From Grammothele lineata (lineage: Eukaryota > Basidiomycota > Agaricomycetes > Polyporales > Polyporaceae): a stretch of 64,000 bases of DNA. Position 1 is the first letter of the stretch. Every line of letters begins with the position of its first letter. Below the pieces are notes generated by a model. That model made no database searches and was not told the origin of the DNA. It worked only from the letters and a program-made list of their open reading frames with translations. This document shows positions 1 to 11,623 of this stretch, one piece after another. The translations under genes and the position numbers were made by a program. Location of the stretch: NCBI GenBank assembly GCA_002150815.3, contig NDFF03000070.1, positions 1-64,000 on the forward strand, in the 5' to 3' direction.

Positions 1-1388
1 GCGATGACGCGCCCCGCGTCGATCTTGTCTCCCGCTCCGTGCGGCCATGCCTCGTCGGGAGACCCCTGTCTGTCGTGCGGTGCGCACGCGGACACGTCGA
101 CCCGCTCCCCGCCGAGGGCTCCTCGCCGAGCAGCGTAAATTGAGGTCGGAGCGTCCGCGCTCTCCTCAGTTCTCTCGCGCTGCTGCCAGGTGAGCGGTTT
201 CGTCCCTTGCGCGCCGTGCCCCACTGACGAGTTCTCTCGCGCTGCTGCCAGGCGCTCGTCCATTGTTCGTTTCGAGTTACCCTCCCTCCCTCCCCCGAGA
301 TTTCTTTTTTCTGTGGTCGTGATTTTATAGTACACGTGTATATAAGCCATCATCCGCGAAATTGTATCTTTACTGGGTATCCCGAGCCACCTTTTGGCTG
401 GGTACTCGAGTCTCCCTGCCATCCATCATCTGCGTCGCAACCCGAATCAAGCTTGTCTCGCCTCGAGCCGCTTTAGCTGAGGCATCAAAGCTTCCTATCC
501 ACCACCAGGTCCCGAACGAACATGACGAGCGCCGGCGGTTTGAAAGAACTTAGGCTTGGTAGGCCTCCTGACTCGTACGCAGTCGATTTGTGACCGAAAG
601 CCATACATTTCTTCTGTCAATACATCTATTCTACACATTTCAAACGTCCCGTGTCAAGAAACGAGCGAGAACGAGCACTGTCGCGGCCTCTGCAGTTTTC
701 CGATTTCTCGATTTTCGGACGCGCGCGCGTTTTGCGCGCTTAGCCACGATTTTCGAAAACAGGTGTACTTTGATTATCTTCGGCCTCGCACGTACCACTA
801 TGCGATATCAGTAGAGTGTACAGCTGCGCAGAGATACAAGCCGCTTCCCACTCCCCGTTCGGGCCCTTCCCAGTTCGTTCGTCGCTATCGTGATGTCCGT
901 TTCGCCTCGTCTCAAACAGTTGCCCGGTCCCGCACTCGGTAGCACTATTTAATGGGCCTCGGCCCCACCCGCCCTGGCTCTGCCGCGGGTCCCGTCTTGT
1001 ACATGTATCGGAAGTAGGGGATAGAACACGTTATTTGATTCAAAAAAAAAAAAAAAAAAAAAGAGATACAAGCCGCCTTTCTGACTTGAGAATGGTGGGA
1101 GCATGTATAAGAGCCAACACATCACCGGTACCTCAAACACCCATTAAGATCAATATCGTCAAGTTGCATACATACGGCCGGTGATAGAGCGGGAATGAGA
1201 GAGAGTACCAGCGATTTCACTCACACCGACACGTGTGCAGTGCTACTCGTTATTGAGGCCACTACTTTGAGGTCTCTGGCTAACGACGTGAGCGCGTTCT
1301 CAGATAAGAGTATAGTATACAGTACGCTACATATAACACAAAGCGCGAGGAGTGGGGTATGAGAAAGCAACGAGACGTCATACGATCT
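1..1388. other. Unassigned left-edge segment
   Basis: I recognise no gene here. The open frames are short, have no family resemblance and lack convincing splice structure. The segment contains a 23-bp perfect direct repeat (168-190 and 230-252) and a run of 21 A at about 1042-1062. It may hold flanking sequence of a gene lying to the left and the downstream region of the minus-strand gene that ends at 1389. Confidence 0.5.
168..252. repeat. 23-bp direct repeat, two copies
   Basis: The motif beginning AGTTCTCTCGCGCTGCTGCC occurs at 168-190 and again, identical over 23 bases, at 230-252, a 62-base offset. The sequence between the copies is not repeated. Function unknown; slippage, a duplicated regulatory element or the edge of a larger repeat to the left are all possible. 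Confidence 0.8.
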
Positions 1389-1976
1389 TCAGACTAGAAT
1401 AACGCAAGCGTGAGACACAGATAAGGTCAAGCAACCGAATGGAACACCGTACTCACCTCCGAAGGCCTTGGCCATTGCGTCGTCGCACGTTCCGCTTGCA
1501 ACAATTTCCGCCGCGGCCATCCGCGCGAGGAGGTCCCGCACCCAGTCTTGGTGCGACCACCCCTCGTCAGCATCGCGCACAGGAGTCTCGCGCGCGAGCC
1601 GCTCGATGTCGCGGCGCTGGGCGAGTCCTGTAGGTCCGAGCGCAAAGCCTCGCGCAGCCGCGATCTCGGGGCCCGCACTCTTCGTAATCGCGCCAAAGTA
1701 CGCGTACTGCGCCTCGAGCTCGGAACCGAGTGGGTCGTGCAGCGCTTCGAGCTGGACGTGTCGCCACGCCGCGGTGCCCCGCGCGCCACAGCTCATCGGC
1801 CACGCGATGCCCCAGCGCGCCTGGTGGCGGGCGTGCGCGGCGGCATCGGATGCGGGATAGACGACGAGGTAGATGGGGCGCTCAACATCCGCGTCGTGAG
1901 CAAGCCAGTCGTCAGGGTCGGCGTACCCTGTGGGTGTGAGTGCGAGGATGTCTTGGGTCCTGAGTACCTCTACCAT
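1389..1976 (-). CDS. Hypothetical fungal protein
   Basis: The ATG lies at 1976-1974 and the stop at 1391-1389. A good donor (G|GTGAGTAC at 1457/1456) and a TTCTAG acceptor define a 63-nt intron (1456-1394). The intron length is a multiple of three and contains no stop, so spliced (174 aa) and retained (195 aa) forms share the same stop codon. No signal peptide or membrane segment is seen. The protein has scattered Trp and His residues (for example ARWGIAWP and WSHQDWVRDLLARM), which vaguely recall small fungal proteins of unknown function; I cannot name a family. Codon use is GC-rich, like the confident genes of the window, which supports it being real. Confidence 0.5.
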   Translation of the reverse strand: MVEVLRTQDILALTPTGYADPDDWLAHDADVERPIYLVVYPASDAAAHARHQARWGIAWPMSCGARGTAAWRHVQLEALHDPLGSELEAQYAYFGAITKSAGPEIAAARGFALGPTGLAQRRDIERLARETPVRDADEGWSHQDWVRDLLARMAAAEIVASGTCDDAMAKAFGGEYGVPFGCLTLSVSHACVILV

Positions 1977-2784
1977 AGTGATATTAAGCTAACGCGCTTT
2001 GGGTTAGCGTTCACTATAGGTCGATGATGACACATTTGAATGCTCACATGAGGTGGAGGACACTGGTTGAAGTATCGTGATGTGGAAGGAGTATGGAGCT
2101 GGGTGAGTTGGGTGGGACGGACACCGCGCGAACACGGGGTACCTTTATACATGTCCTGAGGCGGGAAGCCGCTATCGCCTGGCCACAATCCGGCCACGCC
2201 GGGGCAAAGGCGGCATTTGCGTGACAGCCCTGCCACAATCGCGCTGCGCGGGGCGAGCCTGAGAGGCCGAAATGCCAATGACGATTGTTGTTGTACTCTA
2301 CAGCCTCTGTCCTTGAGACCAGCTTAATCAATCACTATCGATGATTGAGCAATACTGTTGCGCCTAGACGCGTCCTTCAGGTCGAATCCAGCGAGAGAGA
2401 AGGAGGAAAATGAGCTAGTAAGGGCTAGGCAGAGACCAGCCGGAGCCTCAGACGTTCGACGGAGGCGGGTGGGGCCAGGTCCTGCACTGGAGGCTGTGAC
2501 TCAACGGTCGTGGGAACTTTTTACTCCCCCGGTTTCGCCCGTGCACTCCACGTGCAACAACGTCGCGTTCGGAAGAGGCAAGCACATCTGCCGACAATCA
2601 CTGTAATATTCCGCTACATGTCGATTGGAGACCAGCCCCGATAGTACAACTTAACAGTAAGCTCCCAGGGGTTGCTCCGTGAAGACGCCCAATTCTTTCT
2701 CGAGTACTTCTACATTCGATTGCGAAACGTATTGAGCAGCTCCGATACAATTCGGAGTAAGTATTCGACATGCTTGATGTTGCT
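1977..2784. other. Intergenic, nothing recognised
   Basis: This 0.8-kb gap lies between the 5' end of the small hypothetical gene and the 3' end of the sedolisin gene. It should hold the promoter of the former and the 3' UTR of the latter. No conserved coding segment is visible. Confidence 0.5.
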
Positions 2785-5460
2785 TCAAGGAAGTTCCAGG
2801 AAGAGCGACATGAGAGTGGTCAGGTTCGGGGTGCCAAGACCAGTAACTGGATCCCAGCCTTGCACACTAGTTGCGGGGTGAGAAAGTAAGCATGCGATAG
2901 CAATGCGGTGAAACACTTACGCGGGAAAACCCACAGAACCTGCCAATCGACCACAACCGTCCGTCAGCGCAGACACAAAGAATACATTCGCCATACGCAC
3001 TACAGCCCATGTTGTTTCCTGTCTTAATATCATTGAAGGCACTTGCGAAGCCACCCGAATAGATCTACAGGAATCGAGTCAGACAAAATACATAGCAATG
3101 ATGCATCATGAGCATGAAATGAGGTAATGCTTCTCACAGCGGGATTGATAAACCCTGGAGCATGCGTCAGTGACTTCTATCCATGAATAGCGGAGAACCT
3201 CTAGGTACTCGCCTACAGATTTCTTTCCAGCGGCAATGCGAGCGTCATTGATGAGGGTTATCATCGAAGCAACGACAGGGCAGGCGCATGTGCCTTGAAC
3301 CAGCACTGTCTCTCCATCGTCGACTGTGAATCAAGAGTTGAACCACATACTCTGAGTCCTTGACGACGATACGCTGCTCACTGATGAGGTATCTTTCACT
3401 ATTCGTATACGATCAGCACGAGATCCCCAGTTCGCCGCCAAACGCCTCAATACTCACCCATTTGCAGACAAATCCGGGAATGCGCGGACCTACACCGTGA
3501 CGGATCACCATCCGGTCAGCGCGGACTTCTTAGCACCTCGCGCTGGGTATACGCACAGTTCCACTATTATTAAACCGCCCAGTGGGGAGGGATGTTTTGT
3601 GAGCCGTCAGAAAGTTAGTTACAGCTGCCGCCTGGTACGATGGTATCGGAAAGACGTTGCTAAAACCGCCGCCGGAGCCAAAGGACGCGCTTTCGGGGTC
3701 ATTCACCGTCGAACTCGGGTTGATCCGGGTCGAACCAACCGCGGTCACAAACGGGCACGTCATGGGGAACCCTGGGTTGAATAGGGTTCCAGGAGAGGCT
3801 GGTTGTTCTACAGAAAACCTCGTGTTGAGAGCGCCAAGGACAACGTAGAGAAGAGGATCTAAGCAACCTACTATTCTGGTTGAGGCAAGTACCTTCGACC
3901 CCGCTCACGCCATCGTCCCCACTGGTGTACAGTACGGTGGTGCCCATCATCCCGAGCTTGGCATACTCGGTACACTGACGGTCTGCGTATGCAGCCGTCA
4001 GCGAGGCCTCATCCTGGCTGTAGGAGACCGACACGACAAATGGGGGCGGTATGATGCCGCAAGACGCTGGGAAGGTGGAGCCACCAGGAAGGGGATCGGG
4101 ATAGATACCATCCTAGAAGTAGGCGTGAGTCGTTTATGTAACAATAGATGCCAGACGTGTATGCGTACGAAGTCGGGGTTGTCTCCACCCTCAAATGTGC
4201 AGAACGATCCGTCAATGGCGTCAAGCCAGTTATCGAATGATGCGCCCTCGACGAGGTCACCCGTTTGAAGGAGCATAACAGGTTGGGGGCTGGCGAGAGT
4301 CATGGCATACTGTAGGTCCACCGCGCTCAGACCATTGAAAGAGATGCCTTGGACAGTATCCTGGGGGACGCCTACACATTACGTGAGCATCTAGCACGTT
4401 CAAAGTAGATATTGTTCAGACGATTACCTCCGTCGATGGAAATCAGAATGGGGGTAGTACCGACTAGTTCAGAGGCAAAACTGCTGTGGGAAGTGGTATG
4501 AGCCACGGTTAAGACACTGCCAATAGGCGAGAAACTCACGAAAAGAAGGAATCAAGGTCGTGCTGAAGATATGCCCCAGGCGAAAATTCGACTGGAACAC
4601 TGTTTCAGCAATTAAGAGTTTGATGGGAGGCAGGAACTCACCAACGCCGAAGGTGTTGTTTTGCGTAGCTACGGCTGTGTAGTTGATGGAGTAGAGCGCA
4701 CGTAAACAGTCGGGAGTGATTTCAAGGTCGCAATTCTCCAGGCTTGGCGTGATCACGACGTCCTTGTTGAGCTGTTCGGGTACTACACGGAGCTGAGACG
4801 ATGGGCGAACAAAGCTACGCTTCCGGAGTGGAGTGGAATTCGGGGTACGGTGAGAAAAGTGTACGGTTGGTTTGATCAGGTCGACATGCTCGCGGATGGG
4901 CTCGGGAACCGAGTACGAGTGGCAACCTGCTCGTGCATAGCGGTATCAGTAGAGCTGTATTGTCGCCTCTACCCCCCCACAATCCACTTACTGAGCTGTT
5001 CGGGACCAGACGGGTGCGTGTATACGTGGTACTCTGTGTCGAGGAGCGTTTCCGCTTCGGCGACGGTCGCGTTGAGCTCGATCCAGCCTCTGCTTGCGCT
5101 CAAGCGAAGTCGCTCGCGTGCGATCCCGGCGTCGACAAGCCAGTCCGTCACGCGCGCGACGCTCACGTCGCTTGGCGCGAAGATGTCGATGACGTCCTCT
5201 GGGGAGAAGTGCTTCCCATAGCTGGCAGATGAGGGGTGAGAGACAGACGTGAGCAGCTCCTCAATCCGGTGGAGATTCTGCTGCGTGAGTCCAAAGCGCA
5301 TGGGGAGTACCGCGTCGGCGGGCGGACGGCCAGTGCGCGCCCAGTCGCCCGCCGGCTCGGACACACGTCTTTCGTGCACGACCAGGTCCGCGCGTTTCGT
5401 GGGTAGCGCGAAAGTTGCCGTAGCAAGTGAGATCGCCCAGACTCGGGAGAGGAGACGCAT
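2785..5460 (-). CDS. Sedolisin-like (S53) tripeptidyl peptidase homologue, catalytic residues altered
   Basis: My model has 14 exons: 5460-4992, 4926-4642, 4591-4540, 4483-4428, 4371-4169, 4112-3893, 3807-3557, 3489-3458, 3398-3382, 3323-3213, 3154-3138, 3064-3001, 2939-2921 and 2866-2785. They close in frame to 625 aa. A signal peptide (MRLLSRVWAISLATATFA) is followed by a pro-kumamolisin activation domain (about 25-200) and the S53 domain. Family landmarks are YTSGDDG with the oxyanion Asp, NPGFPMTCPFVTAVG, FGSGGGFS, and the C-terminal calcium-site motifs FNDI and GWDPVTGLGTPN. Secreted S53 enzymes remove tripeptides at acid pH. However, the usual Glu four residues before the catalytic Asp is Leu (GLSAVDLQY, about 302-306), and the Ser of GTSxSAP is Cys with one residue missing (GTCACP, about 541). 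The protein may therefore be a pseudoprotease. One intron (3212-3155) uses a GC donor. Confidence 0.88.
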
Positions 5461-7976
5461 CGAGGAGCGGAATGAAGAGGGCAGTGAGTGAAGGAGGCGG
5501 GCTCCTAACGAGGTTGAACGCTCGGCCGGTCTTAAGGGGCTATGGGCATGACATTTTACGTGACTACGATGCTCTTTGAGACCGCTCTGTATTCTGCGAA
5601 TCCTATTTGTCGGGGAATAGTGAGCGGGATGAGAACGAAACGAAGGAGCGTACGGGATCTTGTACCTCCGTCTCACCCGAAGCTGTCGGAGCATCGATCC
5701 CATCAAAGGACTGAGGGCATCGTTGAATACTGTGAACTATAACAAGCAGCCTGTTAATAGATTGAAACACTACCAAACCCAGGTTCAGGTCGTGATTACA
5801 GGGGATGCCGGGTGTTCTTATGGGAAGTTCCTGAAGAGCGAGCTTAGTGCGCTAGTCATGCAAGGGCCAGAAGAGCTTATTGCTGCCGGTCAAAGGACAT
5901 GCATGTCTCAGATGAACCCACGGGTCGCCGAGAAGCTCTCCGATCGGTGGAAGGCGACGTTTGATTTCCTATTCAATGGTCGAAGAGCGCACGCTGTCGG
6001 CACTGCAGAAAGTTTCAAAATGACAAGAGACACCTCCACTTCGCTTCCCTAGGTCGTGGAGAAGCGAAAGATTGACGGTGGAGATAAGAATATGCCTACG
6101 GGAATATACAGCATTCTTTCTACTCGCCTTTGAGAAAGCTGGCCTCGCCGTCTGCACTTCCCTTATGATCCAGCAGAAAAGCCGTTCCCGCGCAGGCAGG
6201 AGCGATGCCCGCGCCCTCGCAGTTGACCTCCGCCAACCGCAACCGTTGTGTGTAAGGCGCGCGCCCGTTTCTCCTACCGTCCTACTCCGAGTCGAACCTA
6301 TCGACACCATCAGCAACGTAGACGCATAAATGCTCGGAGGCTGCTCATCACGCACTCCCTGCTTTTGACCATACCGCACGAGAGTATCTACAAATGTCTA
6401 AGTCTGGCGGAACAAGAAACAAGGACGTACGCAGTCCCCGTGCGACACATCGTGCACCTATGCAGTGTCCAGATGCCGGAGCCTTTAGGAAGCTTGACGA
6501 CTCACACCTGCGCGGGCAAAACAGTAGAGGATACATCCTTCACGCTCTCCAGGGGCCAAAGAATGATTCTTCATCGCAAGGTAGACGTCTTATAGCATGC
6601 CGCTCCGGACCAATAATATACAGAACGATGCAGCTTGTGCACCCGTAGTGCACCCCTCGTCGTATCGCTCGCAATTTGTGGCCCGTGTTGGCGGTGGACG
6701 AGTAAGACCGATGGTTTGCATTTGACGGGAGAGCAAACGTGTTCAAATATCAAGGGAAGAAGTTGTAGAGGCAGGACACGAAGCTTTGCGTAGGGAGTAA
6801 AGCGGGTAAAACAGGAAGAGCGAGATGTAACATTTGTCATCGCCGCCTCACCTTGCGAAAAATAGCTCCGAGAGACTCCGGACCGGTTGTACGAAATATT
6901 TGTAAGCCATGTTGTGCCCAAAATGGAGCCACGAGGCTGACGGCGTCTATGATACACTCACTGACTGTTACCACCACATACTCTTGGGCACTCCTATCTC
7001 TCAGCATGCTAGGCTCGGTGCACTGATTTCTGTACGACTCGTATCTACAAACCTGGACAAACTCAGAGTGGAGCTGCTGGTCGCTCAAGAAATCGATCAC
7101 AGCACGTTCCCAGAGTCGCGTGCTCAATGTGTCACTTGAACGGTGTTGGTCTCCCTGCGGGCAGCCTATATTTCGAAGCTCCTAGCACTGGCCATGAAGT
7201 TCGCGTGGGACATCTTATCTAGCGATGAAGGCATGTTTATTTCCTCTCTTCTTTCTCTTGGCCGGGCTGATACCGCGAACAGGCATGGACTGTCATGCAT
7301 GGCAGACCGAGATCTACAACCGCTCTCAGGGACAGAAGGAAGTGTGATTCTCTTGGACTCCCCGGCTGAGTTTGCCGTAGGTGTCGTGAACTATTGATAT
7401 GTAATCTAGGCTATGCTCAACACCGCTTTAGCACTGGAAAGTACGCTGTGCTGCACGCAATACAAAATGCCAATCGTACCTGGTTCCTGATCCGCTGCAG
7501 TTTTTGGGGCTGCCCTTCGCAGTCCTACGAGCGAGGGTGGGTTTCGCAGATGCAGACGTATTACTCCTGAATGGCACGAAATATATGACTTATGTGCTAA
7601 ACATGCAAACATAGTTCTGAGTCTACGCATTCGCTTCTGGTTTTATGTGGTCGCACAACATGAGCTTCGGTGAGTGCTGTGCAGTATTCGTTATTCCTCT
7701 ACCTTGACTTGCAGTGACGCTGATTTGCGACGCCTCAATGCGAGACTCGAGACCCTGACGCGCGCATCAAGTATGTTTTATTCTATAGGCTACGGACGTT
7801 GACACGTCCCATCAGATTGTGGTATGGGCGGCGCGGCGATCTGACTCGTATGCCGGTTGATTTGCATACGAGACCAGTGGTTGTTCCTACAGCTCGAGAC
7901 TTTATACAGAGTACGTCTTACCTCTCCATCCTCTTCAATTTCCTACCTCTCACGACTTGCAACAGCCGCCTGCTCA
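5461..7976. other. 2.5-kb region without recognisable gene
   Basis: Both strands carry only short frames with no recognisable motif or coherent intron chain. The left end holds the sedolisin promoter. The right end (from about 7640) may contain an unrecognised 5' exon or UTR of the plus-strand membrane-protein gene, since that gene has no signal peptide at its first in-frame ATG. Confidence 0.45.
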
Positions 7977-9511
7977 ATGCCACCGTCGCCTCAAGTGGAA
8001 GGACGGGATACATTGAAGTCGGCGTGCCATAACAACGCCACGACGGTATGCCTTATTAGCTCACAAAGCGACCGTATCAAACTACAAGGCAGCTGGGGTC
8101 CCATAACGCTCAGCTGGGCGGATACTCTCGTGACGTCTTACCAGGCCGGAGACAGCGCCCAGCTGACTTTCAACGGTACGCGTTTGGATGTTCTTGGATT
8201 AGCAGATTTCCGTCTGAAAGTCCTTCAAGGAACGTGGATAGAAGTCTGGGGGAGTCAAGTGCTAGGGCTAGGCGGTCCCAGCTCGAATGCGTCGTACGTT
8301 TTGGACGGTGGATCGCCTGCGCTGAACGTCGATGTTGAGCTCAGCGTTCCGGAGACGCCATACAATCTCTTTCGCTCGACCGGCATTCCTAACACGACGC
8401 ACACGATGAACATCACCAATAACGGTGTTGGACTGAGCATCGCATACTTCCAAATCGGCATCGGCGAGCCAAGCGTAGATCAAGTCCAATGGCCGCCCGA
8501 GACAACATTGGTAACCTCCCGTGCTATGTCTACGGCGCATTCATCTATGCGTGGGCGATTTCAGCACTCTGTGACAACGTATTGCTGATACTCATGGCAC
8601 AGCGACTTCAACCTCTAATCCAACGGCACCCGTGGCCGCAGAGTCCCTTCACCATGTTATCCTAAGCAAGGGTGCGCTGGCAGGGATCGTAGTAGGCGGT
8701 TCCCTTCTCCTTTTCTGCGTCTTCCTTGTTTCCGCAGTACTTCTTCGCAAGCACAAATACAGTAAGCAATGCGTTACTCTGGGAGACACAATAGATGTAC
8801 TGGACATTGTGTTGTAGCCGCGCAAAAGCGAAAGCGCAAGATCAGAGAACGAGAAGTGGACCTCGTCCATGGTGAGTTGATATTGCTCTCATTCCTCTGT
8901 GTAATTGCTCATACATCGCAGCAACTGACTGCCCCTCTCCTCCGTGCGAGAAGGAACGCATAATCCCGAGGTGTCAAACCTTGCCCGCTTCACAAAGAGA
9001 AGCAGACTCGCCCCCTAGACCACTTGCTGAATACTCCTCTCAGAGTGGTTCTCGCGACGATGCCCTCGAGCATACTTCCGCGGCAAGAGCCAATCCAGAC
9101 GCTTCGTTGAACGAACTCCCCTCTCTGCCTCCAGTCATCACCTCACTGGATCCCAGTCGCTTTCTAACACCTCCGAATATGCACACGGACAAACCCGACA
9201 GTAACGAGCCACAGTCCTCGCCTGCCTCACACGATATCGGTCTACGAACGAGGGTCGAAGCTTTCGCTGACGAAACCGTCCGGCCACATGTATCCGAATA
9301 CCCAGTTGTTACACCATCGCTCGCGTTTACGGAGGACAACTTGCTGGCCGACATTGGTGTCGAGACCCGCCCCACGAGTTTCAGATACGAAATGGATGGC
9401 GGGGTGAGCCTCGCAGGAGGTCGTGAGAGCGAGGGCCGTGCTGAGGAGCACGCGAGCAACGAAGTAATCCTACCGCCCCCATATATCTCGATCATGTACC
9501 GGTATCCATGA
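7977..9511 (+). CDS. Single-pass membrane protein with Asn-rich ectodomain
   Basis: Exons by my reading are 7977(?)-8520, 8603-8761, 8818-8871 and 8922-9511, closing in frame to 448 aa. The N-terminal half is a beta-rich ectodomain with many N-glycosylation sequons (NNAT, FNGT, SNAS, NTTH, MNIT). A 23-residue hydrophobic helix (LAGIVVGGSLLLFCVFLVSA) follows, then a basic stop-transfer cluster (QKRKRKIRER) and a long Ser/Pro/Glu-rich cytoplasmic tail. This layout is common among uncharacterised Agaricomycete surface proteins. The start is uncertain: the first in-frame ATG gives no signal peptide, so an upstream exon is likely. The donor after 8520 (GTGCTATG) is weak but is the one that keeps the frame. 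It converges with the minus-strand membrane-protein gene 300 bp downstream, which has a similar architecture. Confidence 0.65.
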
Positions 9512-9814
9512 GAGTCGCATGCTTATAATCCGTTCACTAATGAACGACGTCAACTGAAAGAAAAAGCAAGTCTTAGCAAGGGTACATATTGACAAGCATG
9601 GCTGAAGATCGATCCGCAGGTATTAACAATAGAAGCGATATACAACACGCACACTCCAGAATTCAGCAAATCGTCTCTCCCAAATGCTGTTGCGTCCATT
9701 GGTACTAGCCACTCCCACTCAAGCCAGATTCCACAGAGACCTGAGCGGCGCGAGTGATGCTGGGGTGACAGTCTAGTTTCTTCCTACAGTACTATCCTGG
9801 CTTACGAAAATCGC

Positions 9815-10780
9815 TCATCCCTTCATTTCGCTCCCGAAGACGATCTGAGGGTCGTGAGATGTGTAGCCATACGCCGGGAGTGTTGGCGTTGGCGCAAGGC
9901 TAAATGCAACGGATTCTCGCTCGATGGTCCATTTCTTCGGCTTCTGTGCGAGGAGCGAGCTCGTAGAGGGAGATGGGAACGTGCGCGGATCTTACCAAGG
10001 AAGGCTAAGTGCGCCGAACGATCATAAGAAACGGAGACACATACCAAATACGTAAGCTGAAACTTCATTTCTACGCTTGTGCCTCTTTCGCACCCAAAGA
10101 GCGGCCCCAAGGAGAATCAAGATGATCAAGAGGACGCCAAGGACAATCCCAGCTATTGCTCCGGCCGAGATCCTCGCAGTAGCTGCCTTAGCTTCCTGCG
10201 CTGTATTGGGAGGTATTTCCGGGGTAGATGTCTCTGAAGAAGGCGAGATGCTTGAGGAGAGGGAGAATGTTTCGGGTCCATCGGTGGTGGAAGAAATTAC
10301 CGCATTGCTTACGGTGAGCCTCGATGTCTGAGTTGATACTGAGGCATGCGTGTTCTGGAACAAGCTGGAGGAAGCTGTCGATGTAGCTAACGACGGTTCT
10401 GAGCTGTGTTGTTCACCTGGTGACTACGTTGAGCGTGAAATTGTTTTAGAAAAACGAGTAACGCACTACTCAGCTGGGAGGATTGCGGCATTGTATCTGG
10501 GTAGCTCGCGACAGAATCGGATGCTGCCGCAGATACTATGACCGTAACTTGTACGGTAGCGACTGTTACGGTTGGAAGAGGAATGACCGGCGGTGGAGTG
10601 AAAGGATTGCTCGTTCCTGTGGGGAACCCTGACGGTGGCGACCAAGGTAAGGGGAAAGAATCGTCCCTCTTCCCGAACATGTTTGGCACATCTGGAGCAT
10701 ATGGTTATGTTTCGGCTGTATTGTCTGACTGGCACATACCACTGACCTAGAACATGCGAAGAGCGCCGAGAAGACCACAT
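9815..10780 (-). CDS. Ser/Thr-rich single-pass membrane protein
   Basis: Four exons (10780-10747, 10691-10467, 10416-10052, 9943-9815) close in frame to 250 aa. The ectodomain is rich in Ser, Thr, Pro and Val, suggesting O-mannosylation. A strong membrane helix (IAGIVLGVLLIILILLGAAL) is followed by WVRKRHKRR as stop-transfer and a short tail containing KKWTIERESVAFSLAP and YGYTSHDPQ. The ectodomain, helix and tail layout matches the neighbouring convergent gene. It resembles fungal cell-surface sensor-like proteins, but no named domain is visible. The first exon is the weakest part: it encodes MWSSRRSSHVL, which is not a signal peptide. The ATG could lie elsewhere. Confidence 0.6.
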
Positions 10781-11623
10781 CCCGAAGCCTGACGTTCCCT
10801 CAGATTCAGCGGGCACCGATACAGCGCGCCTGAAATCTGAGAAAGTGAGCGTACGAGAGGATTTGGTAGAACCACGACGACCTACGAGAGCCAAGGCGAG
10901 TTGGGTGTTGCTATGGTCGAGGTGGCAGTCAGGCCTTCAGGCGTTGAACCCGCTCTTCGTAGTAGTACTTCATGCCCTAGTGACATTCATGATTGAAGTC
11001 CGAGAGTGCGTCTATCTGTCGCCGCTATTATGAGAAGCATGACCTCTGATTAGAACCACGATCGTCCGAATATGGCGTCTCGACGTCCCAAAGCGTACAA
11101 GACGGGCTGTACTTGGTAAAAAAGAGGAGCTCGTTGGACAATCTCGGCATCTATCAATGCAACCATGGCAGTTAGTATCATCGAATCTGCATCTGCTATG
11201 GGAAGAAGGGAATGCTCACGAATCATTACTCCCTAGTGGTCTCCACAATTCGCAACCACGACGACGCTCGCACGCTCGCCGTTGGAGAACGAGATTACTG
11301 GCTTTCGTCATTTTCGAGGTGAGTCATTTGAACAAGCTGTAGAGTAAGTAGCGCTTACTGAGATCCTAAGCAAGGACAATTTCGCTGTCAATGGCACAAA
11401 CATATGCGATCTCAGAAGCATGTAGTCCCTTCAGGCTGGCAGCCTTAAAGTTTAACACATGTCCTTCACATCCACATAAGGCAGAACCGTCTCAGCTACA
11501 GCTCGGCCCACAATGGTCAGAATATCAAGTCAACTTGAATGTCTGGGTTACATGACGCAACGGCAAGATGGGTAACGATACATTATGATACACGGCTCTC
11601 TCTGTCCATGGCAGGCACACCGC
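10781..11623. other. Intergenic, nothing recognised
   Basis: This 0.84-kb gap lies upstream of the minus-strand membrane-protein gene and downstream of the MYND gene. No conserved coding segment or RNA structure was recognised. Confidence 0.5.

Noticed and set aside
1042..1062. A-run as the tail of a retroposed gene
   Set aside because: No coding remnant or target-site duplication could be matched upstream; a simple homopolymer is the easier explanation.
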